NCBI GenBank assembly: GCA_015231955.1
Contig: JADGAN010000034.1
Coordinates: 1 to 58,808, forward strand
Source of the DNA: Oligoflexia bacterium
GTDB lineage: Bacteria; Bdellovibrionota; Bacteriovoracia; Bacteriovoracales; Bacteriovoracaceae
Direction of reading: 5' to 3'
Length of the DNA: 58,808 nt
Below the pieces are notes generated by a model. The model saw nothing but the letters and a program-made list of their open reading frames with translations. It did not search any database and had not been told where the DNA came from. A program made the position numbers and the translations under genes. Each line of letters starts with the position of its first letter. The stretch's first letter is position 1. Below are positions 1-8,514 of this stretch, piece after piece.

Positions 1-21
1 TTTAAAAGAGGCGAGTCCATT

Positions 22-127
22 CCATTAGCTCACACCCCTCAACCTTCACCTCTCAACCAAATGCTGTTAGCTAAGCAACTTTCAGCATCCGGTAGAGGGT
101 AGATGGCTGAAGGGTGTGAGCAGTTAC
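22..127. repeat. MITE-like palindromic element, copy 1
   Basis: Positions 28-127 match, base for base, the reverse complement of the element at 10563-10668. The element is itself a long imperfect palindrome: its ends read GTAACTGCTCACACCC inward from both sides, and pairing continues to near the centre. In this copy the outer six bases of the left end (22-27) differ from the consensus GTAACT, so the left terminus is eroded or was never complete. The right end GTGTGAGCAGTTAC lies one base before the stop codon of the minus-strand response regulator, so the hairpin could also work as its 3' mRNA end. No target duplication is visible for this copy. Confidence 0.8.
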
Positions 128-128
128 A

Positions 129-521
129 TTAATTTAAAATATAACTTTTGATGGTTACTGCCACTTGCTCAATGTCCACAAACGGTTTTGAGAGCACTGC
201 CACAGCACCGGCCTTCAGCGCCTCCTGCACCTCTACCTCCTCTAACGATTGCCCACTCATAAGCACAATCGCTGTTTTTGGAAAAAACTCATTACACTGT
301 TTGATGACCTCATGAATCGTCATTTGTGGCATATTGATATCGGTTAAAATAGCATCAAACTTTTTTTGCTGCAAAGAAAGTTCTGCTATTTTTGTAGGAT
401 CAGATAATGCGGTTATTGCAAAAATTTCTCCCAGCATATCCGTCAAGACCTCCAATATTGACTCATCATCATCAATCATCAACAGCTCCGGCAAGCTCTT
501 TTCTGATCCTTTGTCCTGCAT
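129..521 (-). CDS. Single-domain response regulator (CheY-like)
   Basis: A 130-residue stand-alone receiver domain. It has the acidic pocket DDD at residues 17-19, the phospho-acceptor Asp61 in LTDINMP, the conserved Ser89 in LMSGQS and Lys112 in LSKPF. There is no DNA-binding or enzymatic output domain, so it probably acts by protein contact or as a phosphorelay intermediate. No kinase gene is adjacent; the nearest upstream gene on the same strand is the S8 protease that ends at 560. Its stop codon sits one base from the palindromic repeat at 22-127. Confident as a receiver protein; pathway unknown. Confidence 0.9.
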   Translation of the reverse strand: MQDKGSEKSLPELLMIDDDESILEVLTDMLGEIFAITALSDPTKIAELSLQQKKFDAILTDINMPQMTIHEVIKQCNEFFPKTAIVLMSGQSLEEVEVQEALKAGAVAVLSKPFVDIEQVAVTIKSYILN

Positions 522-559
522 ACGCTTTCCTTCCTTTCCTTTTATTTCTTTTTATTTTT

Positions 560-3500
560 TTATTTTTTTCGCTCTATAAATGGAGATTTAATCAACCGCT
601 TCCAAACTGCCACCGATTCTACCTCAACTCCAGGGTAATTATCCATCGCCAATTTGTATCTAAACTCAATTGGTACCTCAAAGCGATAAAAAATTTGTTC
701 CTCTGCAAAATCCATTTTCAGAGCAGGAGTGGCCCGCAATTCTAAATCCACGTAGTTCTCCTCAACCTTCTTACTAGCAAGCGATGCCTGAAAGCTGTCC
801 GCCGCAAATCGCATCTCCACCAGATAACTTTCACTCTCATTTGCAGGAGTGAAGATCACCCGATGCTTATTACTGATATCTTGAACTTTAAAGGCCATCT
901 CTTCCCATAAAGGCCACACATAAAATTCATCACCACTGCCATAAGTTTGCAATCCCACATTGGAAACATTTTCCAAGAGTAGTCCTGTGTCTGACAACTT
1001 CCTTAAGTAACCATAAATCATCCTACGCGGAAGATAACTCGATTCCGATGCAACATCACTCATGGCATTCACACTCAAAATTGCAATGCTCTTGATAGCA
1101 AACCCACCACTTACACTCTCTGGCAGCTTAAAATCCCAAGTACCACTCTTCTCAAAACGTAAAACCAGCTCTCCCTTACCTGGCGTGATCAGAAAAGAAC
1201 TCTCTTTGGAGGAGTAGACACCTCTTGGAAGGTAGCGCCACTTGCGCTGGTACTCTTGCTCGGCAACAGCAGCGGCAACTAGCACACGCTCTTGTACAAA
1301 ACGCTCCTCCATTGAAAAACGCTTAATTTCTAGATCACTGCTCACCCCTTTACCTTCACTAGAAAGCTCCCCTCTAGGCCCTGCTCGCCTGGTAACTGCA
1401 ATCTCCACCTCGTTCTCTCCACCTTCGATTAAAAAACCGTCCTCTTGTAAGGGGATATTGTATCCGTAACTGTTCATAAGATAACTTGCATGGGGAATTG
1501 CAGCACGATCAATGCCCCTAATGTAGAGTGAGACACCACTATTGTTTAAGTGAGAACGGCCACGAAGCCAAAAGAAATCTCCCTCTTGCGATTTTAGAAA
1601 AAAGCGTTCTACATCATTATTGTAAAGCGCTCTGGTTGAAAATTTTCTCTCATTAAAACGCTTCATTACTCTTATGGTAACTTTCGATACCACTTCAGCG
1701 CCAAAATGTTCTTTAAGCTTGCTTCTTCGGCCCTTAATCAATGCAATGTGCTCTCCCTCTGAAAACTCCTCGAAAGCACTACTCTCAATTTGCATATATA
1801 ATTTTAGCGAGTGCCCTGGCAAAGGGGTATCCATGCTATCGATACGCTCTTTTACTACCCCATCACTACTATCTATAAATTTCAGCCATCCCTTCTCGCT
1901 CTTATTGTAGTAATCTATAAAAAATTCCATTTTCTCCTGTGCACCTGCCATCACTCCTCTCTCGACAATAGGAATACCCTTCCATTCCACTACAAAAACT
2001 TTCCGCTTCACAGAAGAGGTCTCCTCTGGAAAAGTAAATAGCGTGCCCTTTCCACCTCGAAGCTCCAACGCCATAAAATCTTTGGCAATACTCTTATAAA
2101 GATCCCAACTCCGCTGCAAATTTAAAAATCCGTAACCGTCATATAAATCCTCCGTTGGCAGCGATCCGTTTTGAAAGAGCGTACGAATCTCAAAAAGTCC
2201 TAAATCACGCTGAAATTCACGCTTGGAGGCCTCTTTGAAAAGTGCAACCGCACCACTTACCATGGGTGTGGCACCAGAGGTTCCAGAGAAGTGATCAAGC
2301 CTGGATCCATAGGGAGCAAGCGCATACTCAGGCGCTACAATATCGGGTTTAATCCGCTCATCAGTTGCACTACCCTTGCCACTATAAAAAGAGGTTTTAA
2401 GTGCACTATCATCCGCAAACATCCGCGGATCGATGCCCACTCCTCCTTGGAAAGCAAAGCGAAGCGCGGCCGCCGAACTTGCAGCGCCCACACTTAAAAC
2501 ACAAGGAGAGTTAGCAAGTGTTTGCACACTTCCACTTAAAGGGCCAAAGTTATGGGCCGCTATCACTGGTACCACTTTGGTTTTGGAGACAATCCTGCAC
2601 AAAAGGGAGGAGAGAAAATCGTTTTGCTCCGCTGGTAGCTGCTGCTGCTGCAATCCTGGTGCATACACATCCAAATCCAAAACCCCGGCGCCCGCCTCCA
2701 CTGACTTTGCAATCGCCACAGCAAAAGGCAACCATTTCATTCCATAATCACCACCACTGTTTTGCCAACTTTGCGCAAAAATAAGACGACTCTTTGGCGC
2801 TACCCCCTGAAAACGTAAATTCACCTCTTCACTTTTTCCTCCCACCATATGAAGATTGGCAATCCCATGATCGCTGCCATTTTTTGTACCAACAAGAGCA
2901 AAAGCGTAACTACCATCCGCTTCTTTACGAAACTTAATTCCTACCACTTGCAACTCTTCTGTAAACGAAGTGCGCTCTTTAAAATATTCTCCACTATGCA
3001 TATTAATTAATGAGGGGCGCCCTTTGGCCATCCCCAAAGCGTAATCAAAAATCTTAGGCCCAAAAGGGAGAAATTTAGAAACACGAAAGCGCGCTACAGG
3101 CAGTCCACTCTCCTTATCTAAAGACAAGGCAATCACCACCCCTTTATCTTTTTCATCCAGTATCGCAAATCGTACTTTCTTCAGCTCCTCTCCCTCTGGA
3201 AATCCCAAGGCAGATCCCAAGACGGCCCCTTCTTTGGCCAAAAACTCCTCATAGGAAAGGGTGGCGCTTTTCCAAAGATCTTCATCGCCCAAAATAAAGT
3301 CGTAAAGCCGCTCTTTAAATAAAATGTTCCAACTAAGATCGATACTTTGATCAAAGACAGCAACTACCTCTCCACTACCCTCAACGCCCACACTCTCTTT
3401 AAAAGCAGTAAGTTCACTGCCATATCCGGCCGAATAGACTTCACTCATAGCGACTTTTGCTGGCGCCACCATCACAGGAGCAGGTGCATGTGTACTCTGC

Positions 3501-3913
3501 ACTTTATCATTAATCTCAATTTTAAAAATGGAGGACTCTTCTAAACCTAAATCGCCTTTGCTCTTTAAAAGTTCACGCAACTCCTTCCAGGCCACCCTCG
3601 CCTGTAATAGGCCCAAAAAACGATTTTCGTAAAGAATTTTTCCTTGATGCTCTTTAAACCAATGGAGCAACACCTCTCGGTGTGCAGGACGATCAAGATA
3701 GTAAAGTATTCCGATATCCACAACCCCTGCAGCAAGTTCCGGCACAATTACACCTGGCGTCCCATTTTTCAAGTCATCCACACTCTCTCGCTCTAAGTGT
3801 GATAGCACTTGATCTACACTCTCCTCTTGATGATTTGGCCTGGAACAAGAGTAGAGTCCTAATAACACCACCACCAACAACAACACCTTCTTCCACTTTT
3901 TCTCCATCAGCAT
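560..3913 (-). CDS. Subtilisin-like (S8) serine protease lipoprotein, very large
   Basis: About 1117 residues. I chose the ATG at 3913 because the protein then begins with a short basic stretch and a hydrophobic helix ending in LGLYSC, a lipobox, and AGGGGG lies upstream; an in-frame ATG at 3946 has no ribosome site. The S8 triad can be placed as Asp188 (AVFDQSID), His349 (SDHGIANLHMVGG) and Ser546 (SGTSGATPMVSG), with an oxyanion-hole Asn455 (IAAHNFGP). The Asp-His spacing is about 160 residues, far more than the roughly 30-40 of subtilisin, so an extra module lies inside the catalytic domain. Roughly 540 residues follow the Ser motif, with no family I recognise. Probably surface or periplasmic lipid-anchored proteolysis. 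Confidence 0.88.
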   Translation of the reverse strand: MLMEKKWKKVLLLVVVLLGLYSCSRPNHQEESVDQVLSHLERESVDDLKNGTPGVIVPELAAGVVDIGILYYLDRPAHREVLLHWFKEHQGKILYENRFLGLLQARVAWKELRELLKSKGDLGLEESSIFKIEINDKVQSTHAPAPVMVAPAKVAMSEVYSAGYGSELTAFKESVGVEGSGEVVAVFDQSIDLSWNILFKERLYDFILGDEDLWKSATLSYEEFLAKEGAVLGSALGFPEGEELKKVRFAILDEKDKGVVIALSLDKESGLPVARFRVSKFLPFGPKIFDYALGMAKGRPSLINMHSGEYFKERTSFTEELQVVGIKFRKEADGSYAFALVGTKNGSDHGIANLHMVGGKSEEVNLRFQGVAPKSRLIFAQSWQNSGGDYGMKWLPFAVAIAKSVEAGAGVLDLDVYAPGLQQQQLPAEQNDFLSSLLCRIVSKTKVVPVIAAHNFGPLSGSVQTLANSPCVLSVGAASSAAALRFAFQGGVGIDPRMFADDSALKTSFYSGKGSATDERIKPDIVAPEYALAPYGSRLDHFSGTSGATPMVSGAVALFKEASKREFQRDLGLFEIRTLFQNGSLPTEDLYDGYGFLNLQRSWDLYKSIAKDFMALELRGGKGTLFTFPEETSSVKRKVFVVEWKGIPIVERGVMAGAQEKMEFFIDYYNKSEKGWLKFIDSSDGVVKERIDSMDTPLPGHSLKLYMQIESSAFEEFSEGEHIALIKGRRSKLKEHFGAEVVSKVTIRVMKRFNERKFSTRALYNNDVERFFLKSQEGDFFWLRGRSHLNNSGVSLYIRGIDRAAIPHASYLMNSYGYNIPLQEDGFLIEGGENEVEIAVTRRAGPRGELSSEGKGVSSDLEIKRFSMEERFVQERVLVAAAVAEQEYQRKWRYLPRGVYSSKESSFLITPGKGELVLRFEKSGTWDFKLPESVSGGFAIKSIAILSVNAMSDVASESSYLPRRMIYGYLRKLSDTGLLLENVSNVGLQTYGSGDEFYVWPLWEEMAFKVQDISNKHRVIFTPANESESYLVEMRFAADSFQASLASKKVEENYVDLELRATPALKMDFAEEQIFYRFEVPIEFRYKLAMDNYPGVEVESVAVWKRLIKSPFIERKK

Positions 3914-4147
3914 AAAATGTGCGCCCCCTATTTCCCTACGAGTCATCCAAAGTAAAACTAATTTACATCAGGTTGCCACTCATAATTTGCCTACGTCAAG
4001 ACTATCCTCTTCACAATTTAATTTTTAATGACTTGCCAGAGGAAAGTTTACTCGAAAACCTGTGCCTGAAGAGGATAAATCACTTGCGATAAAGGGGCCC
4101 TTATTGTATTGCTATCAGTTAGTAATGAACCGAAGGGAGCAACACTC

Positions 4148-4813
4148 ATGTTCACAGGTATCATCGAGGAGATCGGTGAAATTCTAGAAAAGAAAACCAC
4201 TGCAGAGGGACAGAGGCTCAAGATTTTGGCGCCAAAACTTTTGGCGGGAAAAATTTTTCGTGCGCCTCTATTAAGTGTTGATGACTCTATCTCCATCTCT
4301 GGTGTTTGCCAAACCATCACCTCGCTTCAGCATGAAAGTTTTGTCGTTGATAGTGTACACACCACTTTAGCAAAAAGTGTGCTTGGATCCCTAGAAGTAG
4401 GGGACAAAGTTCACTTAGAGAGTGCACTCACCTTGCAAAAACCACTCGGTGGCCACATGGTACTTGGGCATGTGAATGGTGTCGGCCAAATCTCCTCTTA
4501 TGAAGATGCAGGAAATAATCGCACGTTATGGATCAGCATCACCTCGCCCCATCAGGAACTTTTTCAATTTATTGTCGCAGAAGGATCGATTGCTCTTGAT
4601 GGTGTCTCTCTCACTATTGCAGCAGTTGAGAACCATAGCAATCGCTTTGCTCTTTCTCTCATTCCACACACATTAGAACGCACACTTTTTCGTTACAAAA
4701 ACATTGGAGATAAAGTGAACATTGAGGTGGACATCATGGCAAAGTATGCAAAGCAGTTGCGATCACCGCAAACGAAACTCTCATTTGAATGGCTTAAAGA
4801 ACAAGGATTTTAA
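4148..4813 (+). CDS. ribE: Riboflavin synthase, alpha subunit
   Basis: 221 residues; converts two 6,7-dimethyl-8-ribityllumazines into riboflavin and the pyrimidinedione. It begins with the diagnostic MFTGIIEEIGE and has the two homologous lumazine-binding barrels (about 1-97 and 98-200), the second containing LDGVSLTI. The ATG at 4148 is preceded by AAGGGAG, and homologues start exactly there. The stop codon is one base before the ribBA start, so the two are translationally linked. First gene of ribE-ribBA-ribH. I saw no FMN riboswitch in the leader. The gene is also called ribC in some species. Confidence 0.96.
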   Translation: MFTGIIEEIGEILEKKTTAEGQRLKILAPKLLAGKIFRAPLLSVDDSISISGVCQTITSLQHESFVVDSVHTTLAKSVLGSLEVGDKVHLESALTLQKPLGGHMVLGHVNGVGQISSYEDAGNNRTLWISITSPHQELFQFIVAEGSIALDGVSLTIAAVENHSNRFALSLIPHTLERTLFRYKNIGDKVNIEVDIMAKYAKQLRSPQTKLSFEWLKEQGF

Positions 4814-4814
4814 A

Positions 4815-6080
4815 ATGCAAAAGATACAACAGCACCCCACAGATAGCTTTGATACCATTGAAAGTGCCCTAGATGAGCTCAGCATCGGCAACATGATTGT
4901 CGTTGTCGATAGCGAACACCGTGAAAATGAGGGCGACTTTGTGATGGCCGCAGAGTTTGCGCGTCCAGAGGATATCAACTTCATGGCCATGCATGGCCGA
5001 GGCATCATCTGTGCTCCACTTACCAAAGAGCGTGCAGAGGAGCTGGGCCTCGATTACATGGTTCGCGCCACTGGCAATAACTCCGCCTTTGGCACCCCCT
5101 TCACTGTATCTGTCGATTTAGCAAGAGATACCTCTACTGGTATCTCTTGTAGCGATCGCTCCAAGACGTTTCGTGCCCTTGCAAGCTCCCATTTTCAAGC
5201 TCGCGACTTCGTCCGTCCAGGCCACGTCTTTCCGCTGATCGCACGTGAGGGCGGCGTCTTAGAGCGAGAAGGTCACACCGAGGCCGCAGTTGACCTCTTA
5301 AAGATGGCAAACTTAACTCCCACTGCTGTTATTTGTGAAATCATGAATAGCGATGGCTGCATGGCACGCACCCACGATTTAATTGCAGTGGCCAAACGTT
5401 TTAACTTAAAGATCATCACCATCTCACAAATTATGGAGCGTTTACGTAGCGAACTCCGTTACCAGTGTGTGACTACCAGTAAACTCCCCACCTCCTTTGG
5501 TACCTTCAAACTTCGAATGTACGAGTACAAAAACAATCCTAACGATTATCATATAGCACTGGTAAGTGATAACTTAGACTTTGAAGGGATCTGTGGAAAA
5601 TCACCACTCATACGCATCCACTCTGAATGTTTTAGTGGTGATATCTTCTCCTCCTTACGCTGTGATTGTGGGGAGCAGTTAAGCGCCTCAATGCAGATGA
5701 TTGCAAAATCGCCTTCGGGTGGTGTGCTCATCTACCTTCGCCAGGAGGGACGTGGGATCGGCGCCGTCAACAAAATCCGCGCTTACAATCTTCAAGATGA
5801 GGGGTTGGATACCGTTTCCGCCAATCACCAACTTGGGTTTCCTTCCGACCTAAGAAACTATAAAGCAGCAGCAGATATTTTAAACGACCTAAAGATTACT
5901 CGCCTTCGCCTTATCACCAATAATCCCCACAAGCTATCGGAACTCACCGATGCGGGATTTATGATTGAGGAGCGAACACCCATTGAGATCACGCCTAATG
6001 AGTACAATGAGCACTACCTCCTCACCAAGCGCGATAAGATGGGGCACTTTATTTTAAAAAATCTTCACCCTTTTAATTAA
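4815..6080 (+). CDS. ribBA: Bifunctional DHBP synthase / GTP cyclohydrolase II
   Basis: 421 residues, catalysing the two entry steps of riboflavin synthesis. The N-terminal half (about 1-210) is 3,4-dihydroxy-2-butanone-4-phosphate synthase, with DSEHRENEGDFVMAAE; the usual acidic residue just before RENEGD is His here. The C-terminal half is GTP cyclohydrolase II, with the zinc-ligand set in HSECFSGD and RCDCGEQ and the RQEGRGIG loop. The start ATG at 4815 lies one base after the ribE stop, with AGGA inside the end of ribE. Both active sites look intact, so it should be fully bifunctional. Confidence 0.96.
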   Translation: MQKIQQHPTDSFDTIESALDELSIGNMIVVVDSEHRENEGDFVMAAEFARPEDINFMAMHGRGIICAPLTKERAEELGLDYMVRATGNNSAFGTPFTVSVDLARDTSTGISCSDRSKTFRALASSHFQARDFVRPGHVFPLIAREGGVLEREGHTEAAVDLLKMANLTPTAVICEIMNSDGCMARTHDLIAVAKRFNLKIITISQIMERLRSELRYQCVTTSKLPTSFGTFKLRMYEYKNNPNDYHIALVSDNLDFEGICGKSPLIRIHSECFSGDIFSSLRCDCGEQLSASMQMIAKSPSGGVLIYLRQEGRGIGAVNKIRAYNLQDEGLDTVSANHQLGFPSDLRNYKAAADILNDLKITRLRLITNNPHKLSELTDAGFMIEERTPIEITPNEYNEHYLLTKRDKMGHFILKNLHPFN

Positions 6081-6114
6081 TACGATTAATACGACACTGT
6101 AGGAGCTTCTGATT

Positions 6115-6585
6115 ATGTCATTCCATACTCTCGAGGGCGATCTTATTGCAAGCAACATGAAGGTTGCCGTAGTAGTTTCTCGCTTTAACGATTTTATTAC
6201 CGCAAAACTCTTAGATGGGGCCAAAGATACTTTTGTCCGCCACCAAGGCGATCACAGCGCTTTAAGCGTGGTCTATGTTCCAGGGAGCTTTGAGATCCCC
6301 TTAGTTGCTAAGCGCCTAGCAGAGAGCAAGCGCTACGATGCAGTCATTTGTTTAGGGGCCATCATCCGTGGGGCCACCGCCCACTTTGATTATGTAGCAA
6401 GTGAGGCGGCCAAAGGTATCGCCCATGTCTCCCTAAGTAGCAACATCCCGGTGATCTTTGGCGTGCTAACCACTGATAATCTTGAGCAAGCAATCGAACG
6501 CGCTGGAAGTAAAGCGGGGAACAAGGGCGCAGAAGCGATGCTCTCAGCGATTGAGATGGTCAATCTCCTTCGCAAAGTAGAGTAA
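6115..6585 (+). CDS. ribH: 6,7-dimethyl-8-ribityllumazine synthase
   Basis: 156 residues, the usual length of the family. It condenses the ribB product with 5-amino-6-ribitylaminouracil to give lumazine, the substrate of RibE. Recognisable motifs are [35 protein letters not shown] with the catalytic His, and FGVLTTDN. The ATG follows AGGAG by nine bases and lies 34 bp after ribBA. Last gene of the rib operon; ribD is not in this window. Confidence 0.96.
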   Translation: MSFHTLEGDLIASNMKVAVVVSRFNDFITAKLLDGAKDTFVRHQGDHSALSVVYVPGSFEIPLVAKRLAESKRYDAVICLGAIIRGATAHFDYVASEAAKGIAHVSLSSNIPVIFGVLTTDNLEQAIERAGSKAGNKGAEAMLSAIEMVNLLRKVE

Positions 6586-6611
6586 AAATTTATAAAATTT
6601 TTAAGAAAGAG

Positions 6612-6654
6612 TGACAAAAATAGTTTGTCATCTCGATTTTAATCAGTATATATT
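6612..6654 (+). promoter_or_regulatory. Promoter with overlapping palindrome
   Basis: TTGTCA (6625-6630) and TATATA (6647-6652), separated by 16 bp, form a good sigma70-type promoter; TATATT two bases later gives an 18-bp spacer. The -35 box lies in the right arm of the inverted repeat TGACAAA-aatag-TTTGTCA (6612-6630), which could be an operator. It would start an RNA near 6659. Confidence 0.5.
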
Positions 6655-6658
6655 ACGG

Positions 6659-6781
6659 GCCTACGGGATCACTCTTAGTAATAAGGGTGGTTCATGACAG
6701 GATCCCCCCTCCTTCCTTCCTGTCTTTGGTAATCCTATAAAGGGCCTAAGAGAACTTAAATTTTCTTAGGTCTTTTTTTTT
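6659..6781 (+). ncRNA. Candidate small RNA with C-rich anti-Shine-Dalgarno tract
   Basis: A non-coding stretch lies between a good promoter and a clear intrinsic terminator, giving a predicted transcript of about 120 nt. It can fold GGGATC (6665-6670) with GATCCC (6701-6706), enclosing ACTCTT (6671-6676) with AAGGGT (6683-6688). A tract of C and T at 6704-6721 contains CCTCC, which is complementary to ribosome-binding sites. It ends in the 6745-6770 stem plus T run. It could instead be a terminated leader of the downstream flavoprotein gene. I recognise no known family. Confidence 0.4.
6745..6781 (+). terminator. Rho-independent terminator
   Basis: CCTAAGAGAA (6745-6754) pairs with TTTTCTTAGG (6761-6770) with one mismatch, followed by TC and a run of at least eight T. 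It ends the candidate small RNA and/or the rib operon, and lies just before the flavoprotein gene. Confidence 0.85.
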
Positions 6782-6804
6782 ATTTGGAAAGGAAAAATGA
6801 TCTT

Positions 6805-8304
6805 ATGCTGTTATCCTCAAATCAAAATCCGAACGATTGTTACGATGTTGTTGTTATTGGCGCAGGCCTTGGTGGTATGACTGTCGCCAACATCCTGGCC
6901 CGCTCAGGAAAGCGTGTCTTACTACTAGAGGCGCATAACAAGCTTGGTGGCTTTGCCACTTACTTTCGTCGCGACCTCTCCCAAAAGCGCTCCCTACAAA
7001 TTCCTGGATTACCTACAATTGAAGCAGAGGAGAACTCCCACCACATCTTTGATATCTCTCTTCACGGTTTTCCCTTCGGAATGTTAAAATCGTTTCGTCG
7101 CTACTGGGGAGAAGCGATCTCAAAACTTATCATTCCCTTGACTGATATTCGTTTCATCAACCCCGAATACTCTATTCAAACCTCCTATACCAGAGAGGAT
7201 TTTACTCGCATCTTAAGCTCACACTTTGGTGTGCGCGAAGAGGTGGTGCAAAGCTTTTTTAAGAGGGTGATGTCGGTCACCCCTAATGGAGAGGAGGATC
7301 CCCAAATCCCAGTGCGCGAACTCTTTGAGGAGTTCTTCCCCGGAAGAAGCGATGTTGTGCGATTCTTAATGGAGCCAATTACCTACGCCAACGGGCACAC
7401 ACTCGAAGACCCGGCACTCACCTACTCTATTGTCTTTGCCAACTTCATGAAGCATGGGATCTACACGATCCAAGGGGGAACCGACCTACTGCTTACACTC
7501 ATGCGCGAAGAACTCTTAGCAAACGGTGTGGATATCAAATTCAACACCCTTGTTGCTAAAATCGAGGTAGAGGTAAACGACAACCACAAGAGCACCCGTG
7601 GTGTGTGGGTTAAAGATCAACTGGTACAAAGTAAAGTGGTAGTCTCCAACGCCAACCTACTTAGCACCATCCACTCGCTTGTTGGTGAAGAGAAACTCTC
7701 TTTGGCCTTACTTGAAAAGAGTCGCCAGGTGCGCTTAAACAATAGCAGCTGCCAAGTCTATATCGGTATCAAAAAGGCACACTCACTTCCAGATATGGGC
7801 GACTTGGTCTTTTACTCTACCGCCTCTCACTTTGATACCAACTTGCTCTTAAGTGACAAGATCAGCAGTCGCACCTTTTCCATCTATTACCCAAGACTAC
7901 GTCCTCCGCATGGCCGCTATACCATTGTCGCCTCCTCCAATGCTCGCTATGAGGATTGGAGCGAGCTACCCCCTTCTGCCTATGAATCAAAAAAGCTTCT
8001 GATGGTAAAAGAGACCCTAGAAACCTTGGAACAACTGATCCCTGGCATCTCCTCTCACATCGATTACCTTGAGGCCGCTACTCCGCTCACTTTTGAGCGC
8101 TACACTCACCACCAAAAAGGCTCCTCTTTTGGAACAAAATTTGAGGGATTAAAAGTAGGGGAACACTTATCACAAGAGATCCAGGGCCTATATCATTGTG
8201 GATCAGTCGGGATTATCATGTCTGGGTGGCTTGGTGCTGTGAATTTTGGCGTTATCACTGCAAATAACATTGAGCGTGACCACTTTCCGCTATCGTACCC
8301 GTAA
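6805..8304 (+). CDS. FAD-dependent desaturase/isomerase-like oxidoreductase (CrtI/CrtISO superfamily)
   Basis: 499 residues. The N-terminal Rossmann fold reads DVVVIGAGLGGMTVANILAR followed by LLEAHNKLGGFATYF, the dinucleotide signature of phytoene-desaturase-like amine oxidases. The C-terminal FAD region has YHCGSVGIIMSGWLGAVNFG. The family includes carotenoid desaturases, carotenoid isomerases and retinol saturases, and the substrate cannot be assigned. No other carotenoid genes are adjacent. I use the ATG at 6805; an in-frame TTG at 6784 nearly overlaps the terminator T run. It lies directly after the rib operon, so FAD supply is a possible but weak link. Confidence 0.85.
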   Translation: MLLSSNQNPNDCYDVVVIGAGLGGMTVANILARSGKRVLLLEAHNKLGGFATYFRRDLSQKRSLQIPGLPTIEAEENSHHIFDISLHGFPFGMLKSFRRYWGEAISKLIIPLTDIRFINPEYSIQTSYTREDFTRILSSHFGVREEVVQSFFKRVMSVTPNGEEDPQIPVRELFEEFFPGRSDVVRFLMEPITYANGHTLEDPALTYSIVFANFMKHGIYTIQGGTDLLLTLMREELLANGVDIKFNTLVAKIEVEVNDNHKSTRGVWVKDQLVQSKVVVSNANLLSTIHSLVGEEKLSLALLEKSRQVRLNNSSCQVYIGIKKAHSLPDMGDLVFYSTASHFDTNLLLSDKISSRTFSIYYPRLRPPHGRYTIVASSNARYEDWSELPPSAYESKKLLMVKETLETLEQLIPGISSHIDYLEAATPLTFERYTHHQKGSSFGTKFEGLKVGEHLSQEIQGLYHCGSVGIIMSGWLGAVNFGVITANNIERDHFPLSYP

Positions 8305-8338
8305 GCAACTTTGCTATACTGACATCTACCTTGCTTAG

Positions 8339-8504
8339 AAAGGAGGGTTGCTTCCAAATAAAAGCTCAAAACCAATGCCATTAGGAATTGTCCCTAAACT
8401 AAGAACAAAAGTGAGGGACACCAAGAATGGTGGATTGGTTGCTACTTACAAAACATTGACAGTAAAAAAGTTCAAAATAAGTAGAATGAGTGGCCCTCCT
8501 TTTT
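8339..8504 (+). ncRNA. Candidate structured RNA with three-way junction
   Basis: No convincing protein is encoded here, but three nested or adjacent complementary sets are perfect or nearly so. P1: AAAGGAGGG (8339-8347) with CCCTCCTTT (8494-8502), running into a T tract at 8500-8504. P2: AACCAAT and CCATT (8370-8376, 8378-8382) with AATGG and ATTGGTT (8426-8430, 8434-8440), capped by TGTCCCT (8389-8395) with AGGGACA (8414-8420). P3: CTACTTA (8442-8448) with TAAGTAG (8478-8484). Together they form a closed three-way junction of about 165 nt ending like a terminator. It lies between convergent genes, so it could also be a dual 3' UTR. It does not match RNase P, tmRNA, SRP RNA or 6S as I know them. 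Confidence 0.45.
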
Positions 8505-8514
8505 GCCAAGGCAT

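Noticed and set aside
2433-2784. Antisense frames within the S8 protease gene, with Ala/Cys/Pro-rich translations
   Set aside because: They are shadows of a strongly supported coding strand and have no start signals.
3947-4147. FMN riboswitch before the rib operon
   Set aside because: The leader lacks the conserved RFN boxes; only a short GGGGCCC palindrome is present.
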